Shown here: positions 5,224 to 13,228 of the stretch, one piece after another
Numbering within the stretch: position 1 is the stretch's first letter
Layout of the letters: every line of letters starts with the position of its first letter
Source: Kiritimatiellia bacterium
GTDB lineage: Bacteria > Verrucomicrobiota > Kiritimatiellia > RFP12 > UBA1067
Direction: 5' to 3'
Length of the DNA stretch: 13,228 bases
Assembly (NCBI GenBank): GCA_017459225.1
Contig: JAFUDL010000301.1
Coordinates: 1 to 13,228, forward strand
Program-made: the position numbers and the translations under genes
The notes under the pieces: model-generated
The model's database searches: none
What the model was told of the DNA's origin: nothing
Seen by the model: the letters and a program-made list of their open reading frames with translations, nothing else

Positions 5224-6117
5224 TTAGTCGGCCTTTATGCGATAGAAGGCCTTCTTCTTGTCGGGCGAAGGAAGGAGATAGAGCTTGGGAGACTCTCCTC
5301 CTTGGCTAGACCCGGGAATTGAGATGTAGTTTACAGGCGTTCCCGATTCGTCAAGCGTGAACTCCGCAGACTTCCAGTTGGGATTGTCAAGCGAGTCGGA
5401 GACCTCGACTTTGTAGGAACGTCCGGGACGACACGAGAAGGAAAGCGAATCCTTTGCGACGCTCCTCTCCTTCGTTTCGCCGCGTTCATACGACAAAATG
5501 GAGAGGCAGTCCTCAGAATCGAACGGATTGGTGCCGGCAAGCACCTCCGCCACGGTTGACATGCCGTCGCCGTCGTAGTCCTTGAGTGGATCAAACGTCT
5601 CTCCTTCCTCGTAGCAGTCACTGTAGTACCATGCCAAGTAGAGATCTTGGAGGAGGTCGTCATCCACATCGTACGGGTTGGTGCAGTTGGCAAGCACAAT
5701 GTCCACCTCCTTCACGGAGCCTGGACCGCCTATGACTGCGTCCTTGTCCTCAAGGAGGCCAGACCACACCGTGCCATTCGCTTCCGTCACCTCAATCCGC
5801 ACTTTCGAGCCGGGAGTGACCATACCGCTCACATTACGCGAGGACATGGGGATTCTAAGCGCGTAGTTCCGTCTCGAATCAGGTTTGAAGAACGTCCTCG
5901 CGACGGCAAGCTTCTTCCCCCCTTCGGTATACGCGACGATCTCCGCCACGCGGTTCGTGTCGAAGGCGACGTGCTCGGCGTCCATGATTCTTCCAACATA
6001 CGTGCATGGGGTGACGGACTGCGCGGGGGTCGCCGCGCCCGCCGCAAAAGACGTGGCGATCGCAATGGCGGCGACGGCCGCACGGAACGCAAAGTCGATA
6101 GCTGTCTGGTTTTTCAT
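5224..6117 (-). CDS. Secreted protein with signal peptide and Asp-rich calcium-binding loop
   Basis: The 297-aa product begins with a Sec signal peptide: basic/polar start, hydrophobic core AAVAAIAIATSFAAG (13-27), and Ala-rich cleavage site near AGA/AT (about 28). Residues 38-145 look like a beta-sandwich (VGRIMDAEHVAFDTNRVAEI, ending in KEVDIVLANCTNP). Residues 176-200 hold FDPLKDYDGDGMSTVAEVLA followed by GTNPFD, the DxDGDG loop style of thrombospondin-type-3/EF-hand-like calcium sites that are frequent in PVC secreted proteins. The C-terminus (205-297) is beta-rich and closes with KKAFYRIKAD, a style I associate with PVC extracellular proteins. AAAGGA lies about 9 nt before the ATG. The gene follows the giant protein gene by 28 bp, so both are probably made from one transcript; a role as accessory or surface partner of the giant is an inference. 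I do not recognise a named family. Confidence 0.85.
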   Translation of the reverse strand: MKNQTAIDFAFRAAVAAIAIATSFAAGAATPAQSVTPCTYVGRIMDAEHVAFDTNRVAEIVAYTEGGKKLAVARTFFKPDSRRNYALRIPMSSRNVSGMVTPGSKVRIEVTEANGTVWSGLLEDKDAVIGGPGSVKEVDIVLANCTNPYDVDDDLLQDLYLAWYYSDCYEEGETFDPLKDYDGDGMSTVAEVLAGTNPFDSEDCLSILSYERGETKERSVAKDSLSFSCRPGRSYKVEVSDSLDNPNWKSAEFTLDESGTPVNYISIPGSSQGGESPKLYLLPSPDKKKAFYRIKAD

Positions 6118-6145
6118 GCGAATTTTCCTTTCGACTTTATTATCC

Positions 6146-9100
6146 TTAGTTGCCGGAGGCCGAGTACGTCCTGAGGCCGATCTTGATGTCGCTCACGCCC
6201 TCGTATTCTAGGTTGCCGTCGCGGTCCTGATCCGCTCCGCCGATGAACGCACCAAGCGCGGCGTCGCGGTCGGAGTTCATAGAGCCAGCGGGGATGATCA
6301 AGAGCCACTTCGTGTTCCACGCGCTGCGGCCGACGAGGCGCGTGCAGTCGAGGCTGTCGCTGCCAGGCTCCTCGCCCTTTGCGCCGTAGTAGGCGCGGAA
6401 CGAGGGATGCTTGCGGATGCGGGCGCCAAGATCGTTACCGCCCGTGTTGCCGTTGAAGAGCGGCGTCCAGTCAGGATCGTCCAGCTTCGTTGAGCCGACC
6501 GTGTACGGCGCAGGAATCGTCTGATCCACGACCTTCCACGAAATCACGGTGCCGGCATCGCCGACGGCCCTCATCCTGTCCTCGCCAACCGGCACGAGGT
6601 AGGCCGTGGGCGTGTTCGCGAACACCTTACGGTCGTAGTTCTCGAAGTGGACACCTGCGGCCGCGATGTGCGTGGCGTAGTATGTGGGATCGAGCGACGA
6701 GTCGCCGCTTGCGAGCTGCTTGCCGAAGAAATTGTAGCCGTGCGCGATCGCCGACGAGAACGGAATCACGAAGCCGGGCTCCTTCTGCGTGGTCGAGCCG
6801 GCGAGAGGCTGGCAGTAGCGGGTGAACTCAGGCACGGCGTTGAGATCTTCGACCACATACTTCCGCAGCTCGGTCTTCCACGCCGCATCGCCCTCTTCGC
6901 CGTCGAAGATGCGGAAAAGATCGTGCCTGAGCGAGAACCACGTGGCGTATGGCTGCGGGTTGTTGATTCCAAGCCTCGGCTTGAGGACGAGCCAGTTGGC
7001 GTCCATCTCGGCAAGGATGTCGGCAAGACCGCCATCTCCCTTGACCGTGCCAGTGGCGACCATCGGGTTGCCGTTGCCGTCGAACTCGCCAAGCGTGCGC
7101 GCGCCCACGATGCGCGATATGAACTTCTCGCCGCTCGCAGAGTCTGCCGAGAGAAGCCCCGTCTCGTAGTCGTATGCCTGAGCCGCGAGATAGACGTACT
7201 TCTGCGCAAGGTCGAACATCGAGTTGTAACGGGCAAGGGAGTTGTCGCGCTGGATGCGGAAGAACATCTCGTTGTAGCGCATCTGCGTGAACGAATCCAC
7301 GGCCTGCTGGCGCGCAAGCGTGCGCTCGTCGATCACGCGCTGGGCTTCCGCCACAACGGTCTCGACGGCCGCCTGCGCAATCTGCAGATTACGGTAGGCG
7401 GTGTAAACCTCGCCCAGACTGCCGTCAAGATCATTCCACGCATCCAAGAGCGCATACCCCTCGTCCAATCTGGAGCTGATAAGCTCCTCCAAAATCGTGG
7501 CGGCCTTCTCCGGTATGCTGAAGTAAAACTGCGTGGCCTCGTTGATGGAAAGCATGTTCTTCGTCGTCGTGAGGCTAGTTAGATAGGTAACCCTCGCTGC
7601 TGTCTCCGCCCCATTGATCGCGCCTGCGGCTATGGCGCTCGGATCGGTGTTCACGGTCATGCCTGCGCCCATAATCTTGGGGATGGACTGCTTTACGCCG
7701 TCAAACACCTCCTTAGTCTCCCCATTTAGGGCCTCAACCGTTGTGACCAGCGTCTCCAGCGCGACTTTCTTGGCCGTGTATATGCTCTCGGTGATTAACG
7801 AGAGGCTTTGCAACGCGGCCTTCGCCTCATATATGGTGGTGTACATCAACGAGTGGATGACTTTCGATTCGAAATCATCAACGCGGCTTTCGTATCCATC
7901 CACCGCATCGTTGAACCCCGCGTAGGCGACAATGAACGCCGCGAGCGCATCCTGAATCTTGCCCTGGGCCAAACGCTTGCCCGTGACCGTATCCGGCTTG
8001 GCGATCATGCCGTTGGCACTCAGCTCGAACGAGAGCGTCCTGGTTTCATCATCCCAGCTAGCCGGCATAAACGGCACAAAGACGCTGCCCAGCAACGGCT
8101 TAATCTTCACTTCCAAGCTTGCTTTGACGGAGTTCTTGACTTTATCAGTGCCGAAGTCTTTGGGATCCATCCAGGCGTAGTGGTAGATGTCAGGGCCGTC
8201 ATAGCCCTGCGGATAAGTGCCGGAAGGTCCAATGTCGCCCGCATACGGATAGCCGAAGTACTCTATCATCCTGTTCTTGAACTCGAGCTCCTCGGACTCG
8301 AGCGAGTTCTCCTTGTCTTCTGCGGCGTCCTGGATCATCCTCATTCTGTTCGAGTTCTCCTGCGCCTTGTCCAGCGCGGCACGGGCGTTCGTAAGGGCAG
8401 TGCCGGCGCGCGCGCGTATCTGCTCGAAGTGCGTGGCCGTGCCGTCCTCCATGCCGATCGGGGTGATGTCGAACGGAATCGCGGCGGCGGAGAGGCCAAG
8501 CGGATTGAAGCCGGCGTCCATCTGGTCGACCTTCTTCTGAATCTGAGAAGCGACTTCGGCGAGCGAGGCAAGTTCCGTGACGGTCGAGCGGTCGATGCGC
8601 TTGAGGCCATCGTCCTTGAAGTCGATGGCTATGCCGCTCATGGCAGGGTCACGCCATTCGCCGCCCTCAAAGACCCATTCGACGGCAAGGTCCTTCTCGT
8701 CAGCCCGCACAGAGGTGGCGCCTTCCTTCGAGATCGTCCTCAGGGAAAGCGCAAGTCCGTCGGCTAGGGGACTCACAAACGAGCGCTTCGCCAGAAGCTC
8801 ATCGTCGGAGCGACGCACGCCGTCCCACACGCGGAATTCGCCGATTTCGCCAACAAATCCGCCGCCGATGGTGACATCGTCCACCCTTATGCCCATATCG
8901 AAACTAAGCTGCTGGTCGATGACCTTAGCGCCGGCAGCGTCGAACACGGTGACAATAGGCTGCCCGCCAGAGCAGCGCACCGCCACGAGCACGGACTCAC
9001 CGGACGGAATCTGCCCGAGCTGGGCCACATCGGCATTAGCCGTGTCAACCACGCTCTCATTTTCGAATATCTCGTCGTCGGAGAAATTCCTGAACAAGGT

Positions 9101-12100
9101 CCACCCTTCCCATTCCGGGATGTTCCGGCCCGCAGGCCAACCCAGCGCGTCAGCGACATCAAAGCCGGACGGGAACGTCCTGGGCGGATCCGCGCCCCAG
9201 AAACTACAGCTCGCGATAACGCTTCCATTTCTCATCTCAAAGCCATACCACGGCAGATCATTGTAGTCATTCGTGTAGCTGCTGTCTTTGAAGTAGAGAG
9301 TGTACTGCGTGTACTGCTTCTGCACCATGTTCACCGGCGCGCGCAGAATTGAGAGGCCGTTGTCGCCGTCAAGCGACACGACCATCGCCGCGCCCTGGCC
9401 AGTGATGGTCACGAGGTCCGCCTTGCCGGACGGCGCCGCGCCTTCGCCGGCAGAGACCTGGAACTCCACGGTCCACGAGCCTTCCACATCCAAGGTTGAC
9501 TCGTCGTAATTGTCGGGGACATCCCAGTTCTCCTGAAGATAGATGCGGTCGAATTCTCCCGTGAACGCGAAGCGGCTGTAGCCGCTGGCGCGCGGCTCCT
9601 CTTCGAGCAGCGAATTGCCCACGGCCCAGTTGCAGAGCGCGCCAAATCCGCCGCGCGACGCCCATTCGCCGTAGCCGAAGTTGCGCGAGACGTTGCTGTC
9701 CACATAGCCCGCGCTCGGCGCGCCGCCGTTGTCGCGGTACGACTTGCGGGCCGTGCGGTCCACCACGTCAAGGGCGGTTTTCGCCACGTTGTACGCCGTC
9801 TTGGCGAAATTCGCCTCGTCGTAGTAGTCGACGTTGACCACGGCGTCGGCCACCACCATCTCGCCCATCGCGGGCTTGCCCCACGAGAAGTACGGGTTTC
9901 TCATCAGGCGATAGTAGCCCGAAAGCGCGGAGAGGTAGTGTCCGTAGGCGTCGCCATGTCCCTGCGGGTACATCTCTGCCGCCTGCGAGTAGTCGATCAC
10001 GCCCTTGTTGTTGCCGCTTATGTCGTAGTTTACGGCATACGCCACTTCGCCCGCGTTCATGCCGCGCGTGAAGTTCCACACCAGCCTGTTGAAGTACGGC
10101 GAGAGATGGGTGGAGGGCGCCATGTCCTGCGTGCGGCCGCGCAGGAGCGCAAGCTCCTCGTCGAGAAGCGTGGGCACCTGGTTGTCGAAGCAGAAGAGCG
10201 CAGAGGAGAGCGCGCCATAGTCGAGATAGCTCGATCCGAATCCGATGGTCGGATTAAGCGCGTCAGTGTACGCCTCATCTCCGAGGAGGTTGTAAAGATC
10301 GGCAAGCCGCGCAACAGCGAGCTGAAGTTGCTTGTTGGCGTCGGCGTCGTTGATCTCGAGCTGAAGCGACATCGACTCCGCCTTGCTGAGCAGCGTCTCG
10401 TACAGCTGGATGAGGCCGATGTTGGTGAGATTGTCCTGGCTGAGCGCCACGTCGCCCTCGTACGGCGCGCCGGCCTGGCGGATCATCGTCACGGCCGTCT
10501 CGGCCTCGTTCTCCACGAGGTCGCGCATACGCTGCGTGAACGGCGTCACATTGTTGAGGACGCGCTGTACCCACCCTTCCGCGAGCGCAGGAGGATCTGT
10601 CCACTCAGACCAGTTGTAGCCCATAGTCTTGTACGCGGGCGAGCTTGTGCTGGCCGCGCGGTAGCGCATGGCGTAGTACGTGTTCACCATGTTGGCAAGC
10701 GTGTCGCCCTGGCCACCGATGACGAAGCGCGTAAGGCCCGCCGTGAGCGGGAACTTCAAAGAGTATTCACCCTCGAAGTCGGTGGGCACGGTGCCATCGG
10801 TGTGCGGCGAACACCTCTTCCACTCGAACACGTAGTCCTCCGGCGAGCCGGCGAACGTCTCAGCGTATATCACGGATAGCTGCTGCGAGAGAAGATTGAG
10901 CGGGTCCTCGCGCGTGACCACACGCCCCACGTAGTACCTCGGCACCACCTTGATGACGTGCATCTGGATGGGATCGCCTTCGGCCACGTTCATAAGCTTG
11001 TTCGTGGAGTCGTTCTGGATGATCGTAACGTAGTTCGTGGCGCCCATCGTGAAGAGCGCGTAGTGGTCGCGCGGCTTGTAGTCGATCACCGTCTCGGACG
11101 CATTCTTGTCTTTATGCGGGCTAGGCTCCACGCGGACCTTTGCAAGATTGTCAATGGCCACCTGCCACGCCTGCTTGCCCTGAGAGGTCGCAGTGGCGTC
11201 CATAAGTTTCCTCAGCGCCTCTCGCTCTTCATCGTTGAGCACGTTCACATGGAGGAGCGACACTCCGCCAGGGTTGTCCTCCTGTTCGCCCACAAGCTTG
11301 AGACAGTTAGTGACGGACGCCGTCGTATCAAGGTAGAAACGCGACGAGATGGAGGGCGGCAGATCCTTGAACGTCCACTTGCCCTTCCTGAGCGTCCCGT
11401 TGCCGCCTACACCCTGCTTTATGCCCATGGCGGATATGACATCCGGAATGGTCGCATAGATTAAACGATTGAATCCGCTTTCCTGGGCAACCGTCGGGTC
11501 GAAAAGAACGGCAGTCGCGTTACGATCGGAGTCAGTCGCAGGCCACACAACGCCAACCGACTTCGCGTTCCACACCTCGGGAAGGCCAGCAGAGGCGATG
11601 GTGAGAGTGCGTCCGATCTCCATCTCCGGCACCTCCTTCGGCCAGGAGACACGCCATAGCCAGGCGACCGGATCGGCAGAGAGCGGCTCGACAGTCGGAT
11701 TGTCGAGCAGCGCAAGCCAGGGAACGGGAGTGCGGACGGCCGGCCATTTCTTGGGATCTATGGACGGGAACGCAAAGCCGTCCTGCATCGGATAGAACAT
11801 ATGGACGTGCAGATTACCTGCCGCCTTCGCCCAGAGCTGCAGCTTGCGGTCGCGGTGCGCGGGCGAGGAAGCGGACTTCTCGTCCCAGTACGTATCTTTA
11901 CACCACGGATCGTCGAACAGGTCGAGCGGGTGTGGTCCCGGAAGCGCCTTGCCGGCCACGCAGTCGGCCGCAAGCTCGGGATAGAGGTCGCTTGTGACGT
12001 CAACGGTGAACCACTTCATCGTCTTTCGTCCGGCCTTCACGTATTCAACGAGAACGCCCGGCTCGGACGAGTCAGCCCTGTTCAGGTCTGCGCGGAGCGC

Positions 12101-13228
12101 CCACGCCACGTATCCGCCGGAGCCGGCCCTCACGAGGCCATGTTCCTCGTTCGGGTTGTAGAATTCGGCTTCGGAATCGTTCTGCACGTACAACCTAGGC
12201 GTGAAACCGTCGTCTGCATCAATCACCACATTGTCGATTAGCGGCGGTCCTTGTTCGATCATAGAGCACTTTGCCGCGGTAAAGCGGATGCCAAGCACTC
12301 TTTCCGTGCATACATATCCCTTCGCCTCATCCGAATAGACGTCGTCGCCACGGAACGAGAAGAGGCCGGTAAGACCGTTCGGAACGGAGTTGATGGGACG
12401 TAGCAACGCCGTGGCGATGTCCATGCCGCCGTCTGTCGAGCGGAACTCGAGCGGAACCGCCCAGAAGCTGACCTCGCCGAGCGCCACTCCCGTGCGAGCG
12501 TTGTTATTGACGGCGCCGATCACCACATCCACCGTACCTCCGCCAAGCACTGGCATCATGTTGTTGTCGATAACGGTCTTGGCTCCATTGCGGCCCACGA
12601 ACACGGAGGCAGAATCGGGACGGATTGAGGCGGCAACGGGGAACCAGCCGCCGAAATCGTTTTTCAAAGCGTCTGCCGGAACCGGAATGTTCACGGGCAG
12701 CTCGCCTTTGACGGAGACGACGATATTCGTGCCGGTGGGCAACTTACGAAGGTCGAATGTCAAACTGTAGGTCGAGTCTATGTTGGACTGAACCGAGAAC
12801 AATGATGCCTGTCCCGTTCCGGCGAAATTGGCGCCGGGCTTGACCCAGAACGTCACAGTGCCGCCGTCCTCCGAGAAGTAAGCCCGCGAGGCGAGCTTCG
12901 CGGAGGACGCAACAGCGTCGAGCGAGAGTCCACGGTTATGGCTGAAGCACGATTCGCCTGCACTGCCGAGCTGCGAGGCGATCACGATGTGGGGCACCTC
13001 CCAGCTCTCCGGCCATTTGACGGAATAGACCTGCGGCAGAGAGGGAATCGTGATCGGGGTGGGCATGTCCTCTTTCTGAATTGTCGTGTTCCACCACACC
13101 TCGATCTTCGGATCGGTCGCCTTTGCCGTGACTGCATAGATCACGGAATCGTACTTGTTCGTGTCGCCGCCAGACTCTGCAATGGCCGTGGCATCTACCG
13201 TGCCGGCATCCTGCGTTTCCGGCTTTGC
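6146..13228 (-). CDS. Giant LamG-like multidomain secreted/surface protein (5' end outside window)
   Basis: The frame is open from the stop at 6146 to the right edge: 2360 residues with no internal stop, and the true start lies beyond 13228. The GTG at 13144 is only an internal valine codon. Counting from the edge, residues about 88-295 (nt 12967-12345) form a LamG/concanavalin-like region (TVTFWVKPGANF). A motif block follows with FYNPNEEHG and RDRKLQLWAKAAGN (nt 12170-11810). Then comes a helical stretch (nt 10540-10285) and conserved-looking blocks RLVWNFTRGMNAGEVAYA and MYPQGHGDAYGHYL (nt 10090-9930). A second LamG-like region spans residues 1249-1513 (SWTVEFQVSAGEG to GEIGEFRVWDG). Long helical segments at residues 1542-1655 and 1752-2033 precede a C-terminal part with GRSAWNTKWLLIIPAG and a DQDRDGN loop. 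It is probably exported and binds glycans or other surfaces. The last third faintly recalls Tc-toxin TcA; function is unproven. Confidence 0.85.
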   Translation of the reverse strand, partial: AKPETQDAGTVDATAIAESGGDTNKYDSVIYAVTAKATDPKIEVWWNTTIQKEDMPTPITIPSLPQVYSVKWPESWEVPHIVIASQLGSAGESCFSHNRGLSLDAVASSAKLASRAYFSEDGGTVTFWVKPGANFAGTGQASLFSVQSNIDSTYSLTFDLRKLPTGTNIVVSVKGELPVNIPVPADALKNDFGGWFPVAASIRPDSASVFVGRNGAKTVIDNNMMPVLGGGTVDVVIGAVNNNARTGVALGEVSFWAVPLEFRSTDGGMDIATALLRPINSVPNGLTGLFSFRGDDVYSDEAKGYVCTERVLGIRFTAAKCSMIEQGPPLIDNVVIDADDGFTPRLYVQNDSEAEFYNPNEEHGLVRAGSGGYVAWALRADLNRADSSEPGVLVEYVKAGRKTMKWFTVDVTSDLYPELAADCVAGKALPGPHPLDLFDDPWCKDTYWDEKSASSPAHRDRKLQLWAKAAGNLHVHMFYPMQDGFAFPSIDPKKWPAVRTPVPWLALLDNPTVEPLSADPVAWLWRVSWPKEVPEMEIGRTLTIASAGLPEVWNAKSVGVVWPATDSDRNATAVLFDPTVAQESGFNRLIYATIPDVISAMGIKQGVGGNGTLRKGKWTFKDLPPSISSRFYLDTTASVTNCLKLVGEQEDNPGGVSLLHVNVLNDEEREALRKLMDATATSQGKQAWQVAIDNLAKVRVEPSPHKDKNASETVIDYKPRDHYALFTMGATNYVTIIQNDSTNKLMNVAEGDPIQMHVIKVVPRYYVGRVVTREDPLNLLSQQLSVIYAETFAGSPEDYVFEWKRCSPHTDGTVPTDFEGEYSLKFPLTAGLTRFVIGGQGDTLANMVNTYYAMRYRAASTSSPAYKTMGYNWSEWTDPPALAEGWVQRVLNNVTPFTQRMRDLVENEAETAVTMIRQAGAPYEGDVALSQDNLTNIGLIQLYETLLSKAESMSLQLEINDADANKQLQLAVARLADLYNLLGDEAYTDALNPTIGFGSSYLDYGALSSALFCFDNQVPTLLDEELALLRGRTQDMAPSTHLSPYFNRLVWNFTRGMNAGEVAYAVNYDISGNNKGVIDYSQAAEMYPQGHGDAYGHYLSALSGYYRLMRNPYFSWGKPAMGEMVVADAVVNVDYYDEANFAKTAYNVAKTALDVVDRTARKSYRDNGGAPSAGYVDSNVSRNFGYGEWASRGGFGALCNWAVGNSLLEEEPRASGYSRFAFTGEFDRIYLQENWDVPDNYDESTLDVEGSWTVEFQVSAGEGAAPSGKADLVTITGQGAAMVVSLDGDNGLSILRAPVNMVQKQYTQYTLYFKDSSYTNDYNDLPWYGFEMRNGSVIASCSFWGADPPRTFPSGFDVADALGWPAGRNIPEWEGWTLFRNFSDDEIFENESVVDTANADVAQLGQIPSGESVLVAVRCSGGQPIVTVFDAAGAKVIDQQLSFDMGIRVDDVTIGGGFVGEIGEFRVWDGVRRSDDELLAKRSFVSPLADGLALSLRTISKEGATSVRADEKDLAVEWVFEGGEWRDPAMSGIAIDFKDDGLKRIDRSTVTELASLAEVASQIQKKVDQMDAGFNPLGLSAAAIPFDITPIGMEDGTATHFEQIRARAGTALTNARAALDKAQENSNRMRMIQDAAEDKENSLESEELEFKNRMIEYFGYPYAGDIGPSGTYPQGYDGPDIYHYAWMDPKDFGTDKVKNSVKASLEVKIKPLLGSVFVPFMPASWDDETRTLSFELSANGMIAKPDTVTGKRLAQGKIQDALAAFIVAYAGFNDAVDGYESRVDDFESKVIHSLMYTTIYEAKAALQSLSLITESIYTAKKVALETLVTTVEALNGETKEVFDGVKQSIPKIMGAGMTVNTDPSAIAAGAINGAETAARVTYLTSLTTTKNMLSINEATQFYFSIPEKAATILEELISSRLDEGYALLDAWNDLDGSLGEVYTAYRNLQIAQAAVETVVAEAQRVIDERTLARQQAVDSFTQMRYNEMFFRIQRDNSLARYNSMFDLAQKYVYLAAQAYDYETGLLSADSASGEKFISRIVGARTLGEFDGNGNPMVATGTVKGDGGLADILAEMDANWLVLKPRLGINNPQPYATWFSLRHDLFRIFDGEEGDAAWKTELRKYVVEDLNAVPEFTRYCQPLAGSTTQKEPGFVIPFSSAIAHGYNFFGKQLASGDSSLDPTYYATHIAAAGVHFENYDRKVFANTPTAYLVPVGEDRMRAVGDAGTVISWKVVDQTIPAPYTVGSTKLDDPDWTPLFNGNTGGNDLGARIRKHPSFRAYYGAKGEEPGSDSLDCTRLVGRSAWNTKWLLIIPAGSMNSDRDAALGAFIGGADQDRDGNLEYEGVSDIKIGLRTYSASGN

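Noticed and set aside
6647..10879. Long plus-strand frames opposite the giant gene (about 311-319 residues at 6647-7582, 7808-8767 and 9938-10879)
   Set aside because: They are antisense shadows caused by GC-biased third positions, rich in Arg/Val/His, with no recognisable domain.
13142..13144. Start of the giant gene at GTG 13144
   Set aside because: The frame stays open with protein-like sequence to the right edge at 13228 and no ribosome binding site is seen, so the start is outside the window.

Overview
The window looks like chromosomal DNA of a PVC-superphylum bacterium (Verrucomicrobia, Kiritimatiellae or Lentisphaerae type). This is an inference from style: a giant secreted protein with LamG-like jelly-roll domains, a small secreted partner with an Asp-rich calcium loop of the DYDGDGMSTVAEVLAGTNPFD kind, high coding GC with AT-rich gaps, and several starts without a clear Shine-Dalgarno. 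No rRNA, tRNA, transposase or CRISPR array is visible.

Left part (1-1771). The minus strand carries the 5' end of a cas3 gene (HD nuclease domain, off the left edge), so a type I CRISPR-Cas operon, probably I-C-like, should continue outside the window. Facing away from it is a plus-strand regulator: an N-terminal XRE helix-turn-helix fused to an ImmA/IrrE-like domain whose HExxH zinc motif reads TEIGR. The 101-bp gap between them holds an extended -10 promoter and an inverted repeat that could be an operator. This is the best candidate for an undescribed arrangement: a pseudo-peptidase XRE regulator controlling cas3.

Middle part (1777-4706). A two-gene minus-strand unit encodes a 723-aa protein with two intact AAA+ ATPase modules and an unrecognised 240-residue N-terminal region, followed 14 bp later by a 247-aa Sel1-repeat protein. 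It converges with the regulator with only 5 bp between the stop codons.

Gap 4707-5223. This gene-free 517 bp is packed with repeats: short direct and inverted repeats upstream of the ATPase gene, a 14-bp-arm AT-rich inverted repeat, two copies of a GGGGACAGGCCC-containing 30/31-mer, two families of 7-bp tandem repeats, and a hairpin followed on the minus strand by a T-rich run (likely terminator).

Right part (5224-13228). A minus-strand operon holds a giant protein (at least 2360 residues, off the right edge) and, 28 bp downstream, a 297-aa signal-peptide protein. The giant has two LamG-like regions, long helical stretches, and a C-terminal third that faintly resembles the helical pore and C-terminal end of Tc-toxin A subunits. 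The two are probably exported together as surface or secreted proteins.
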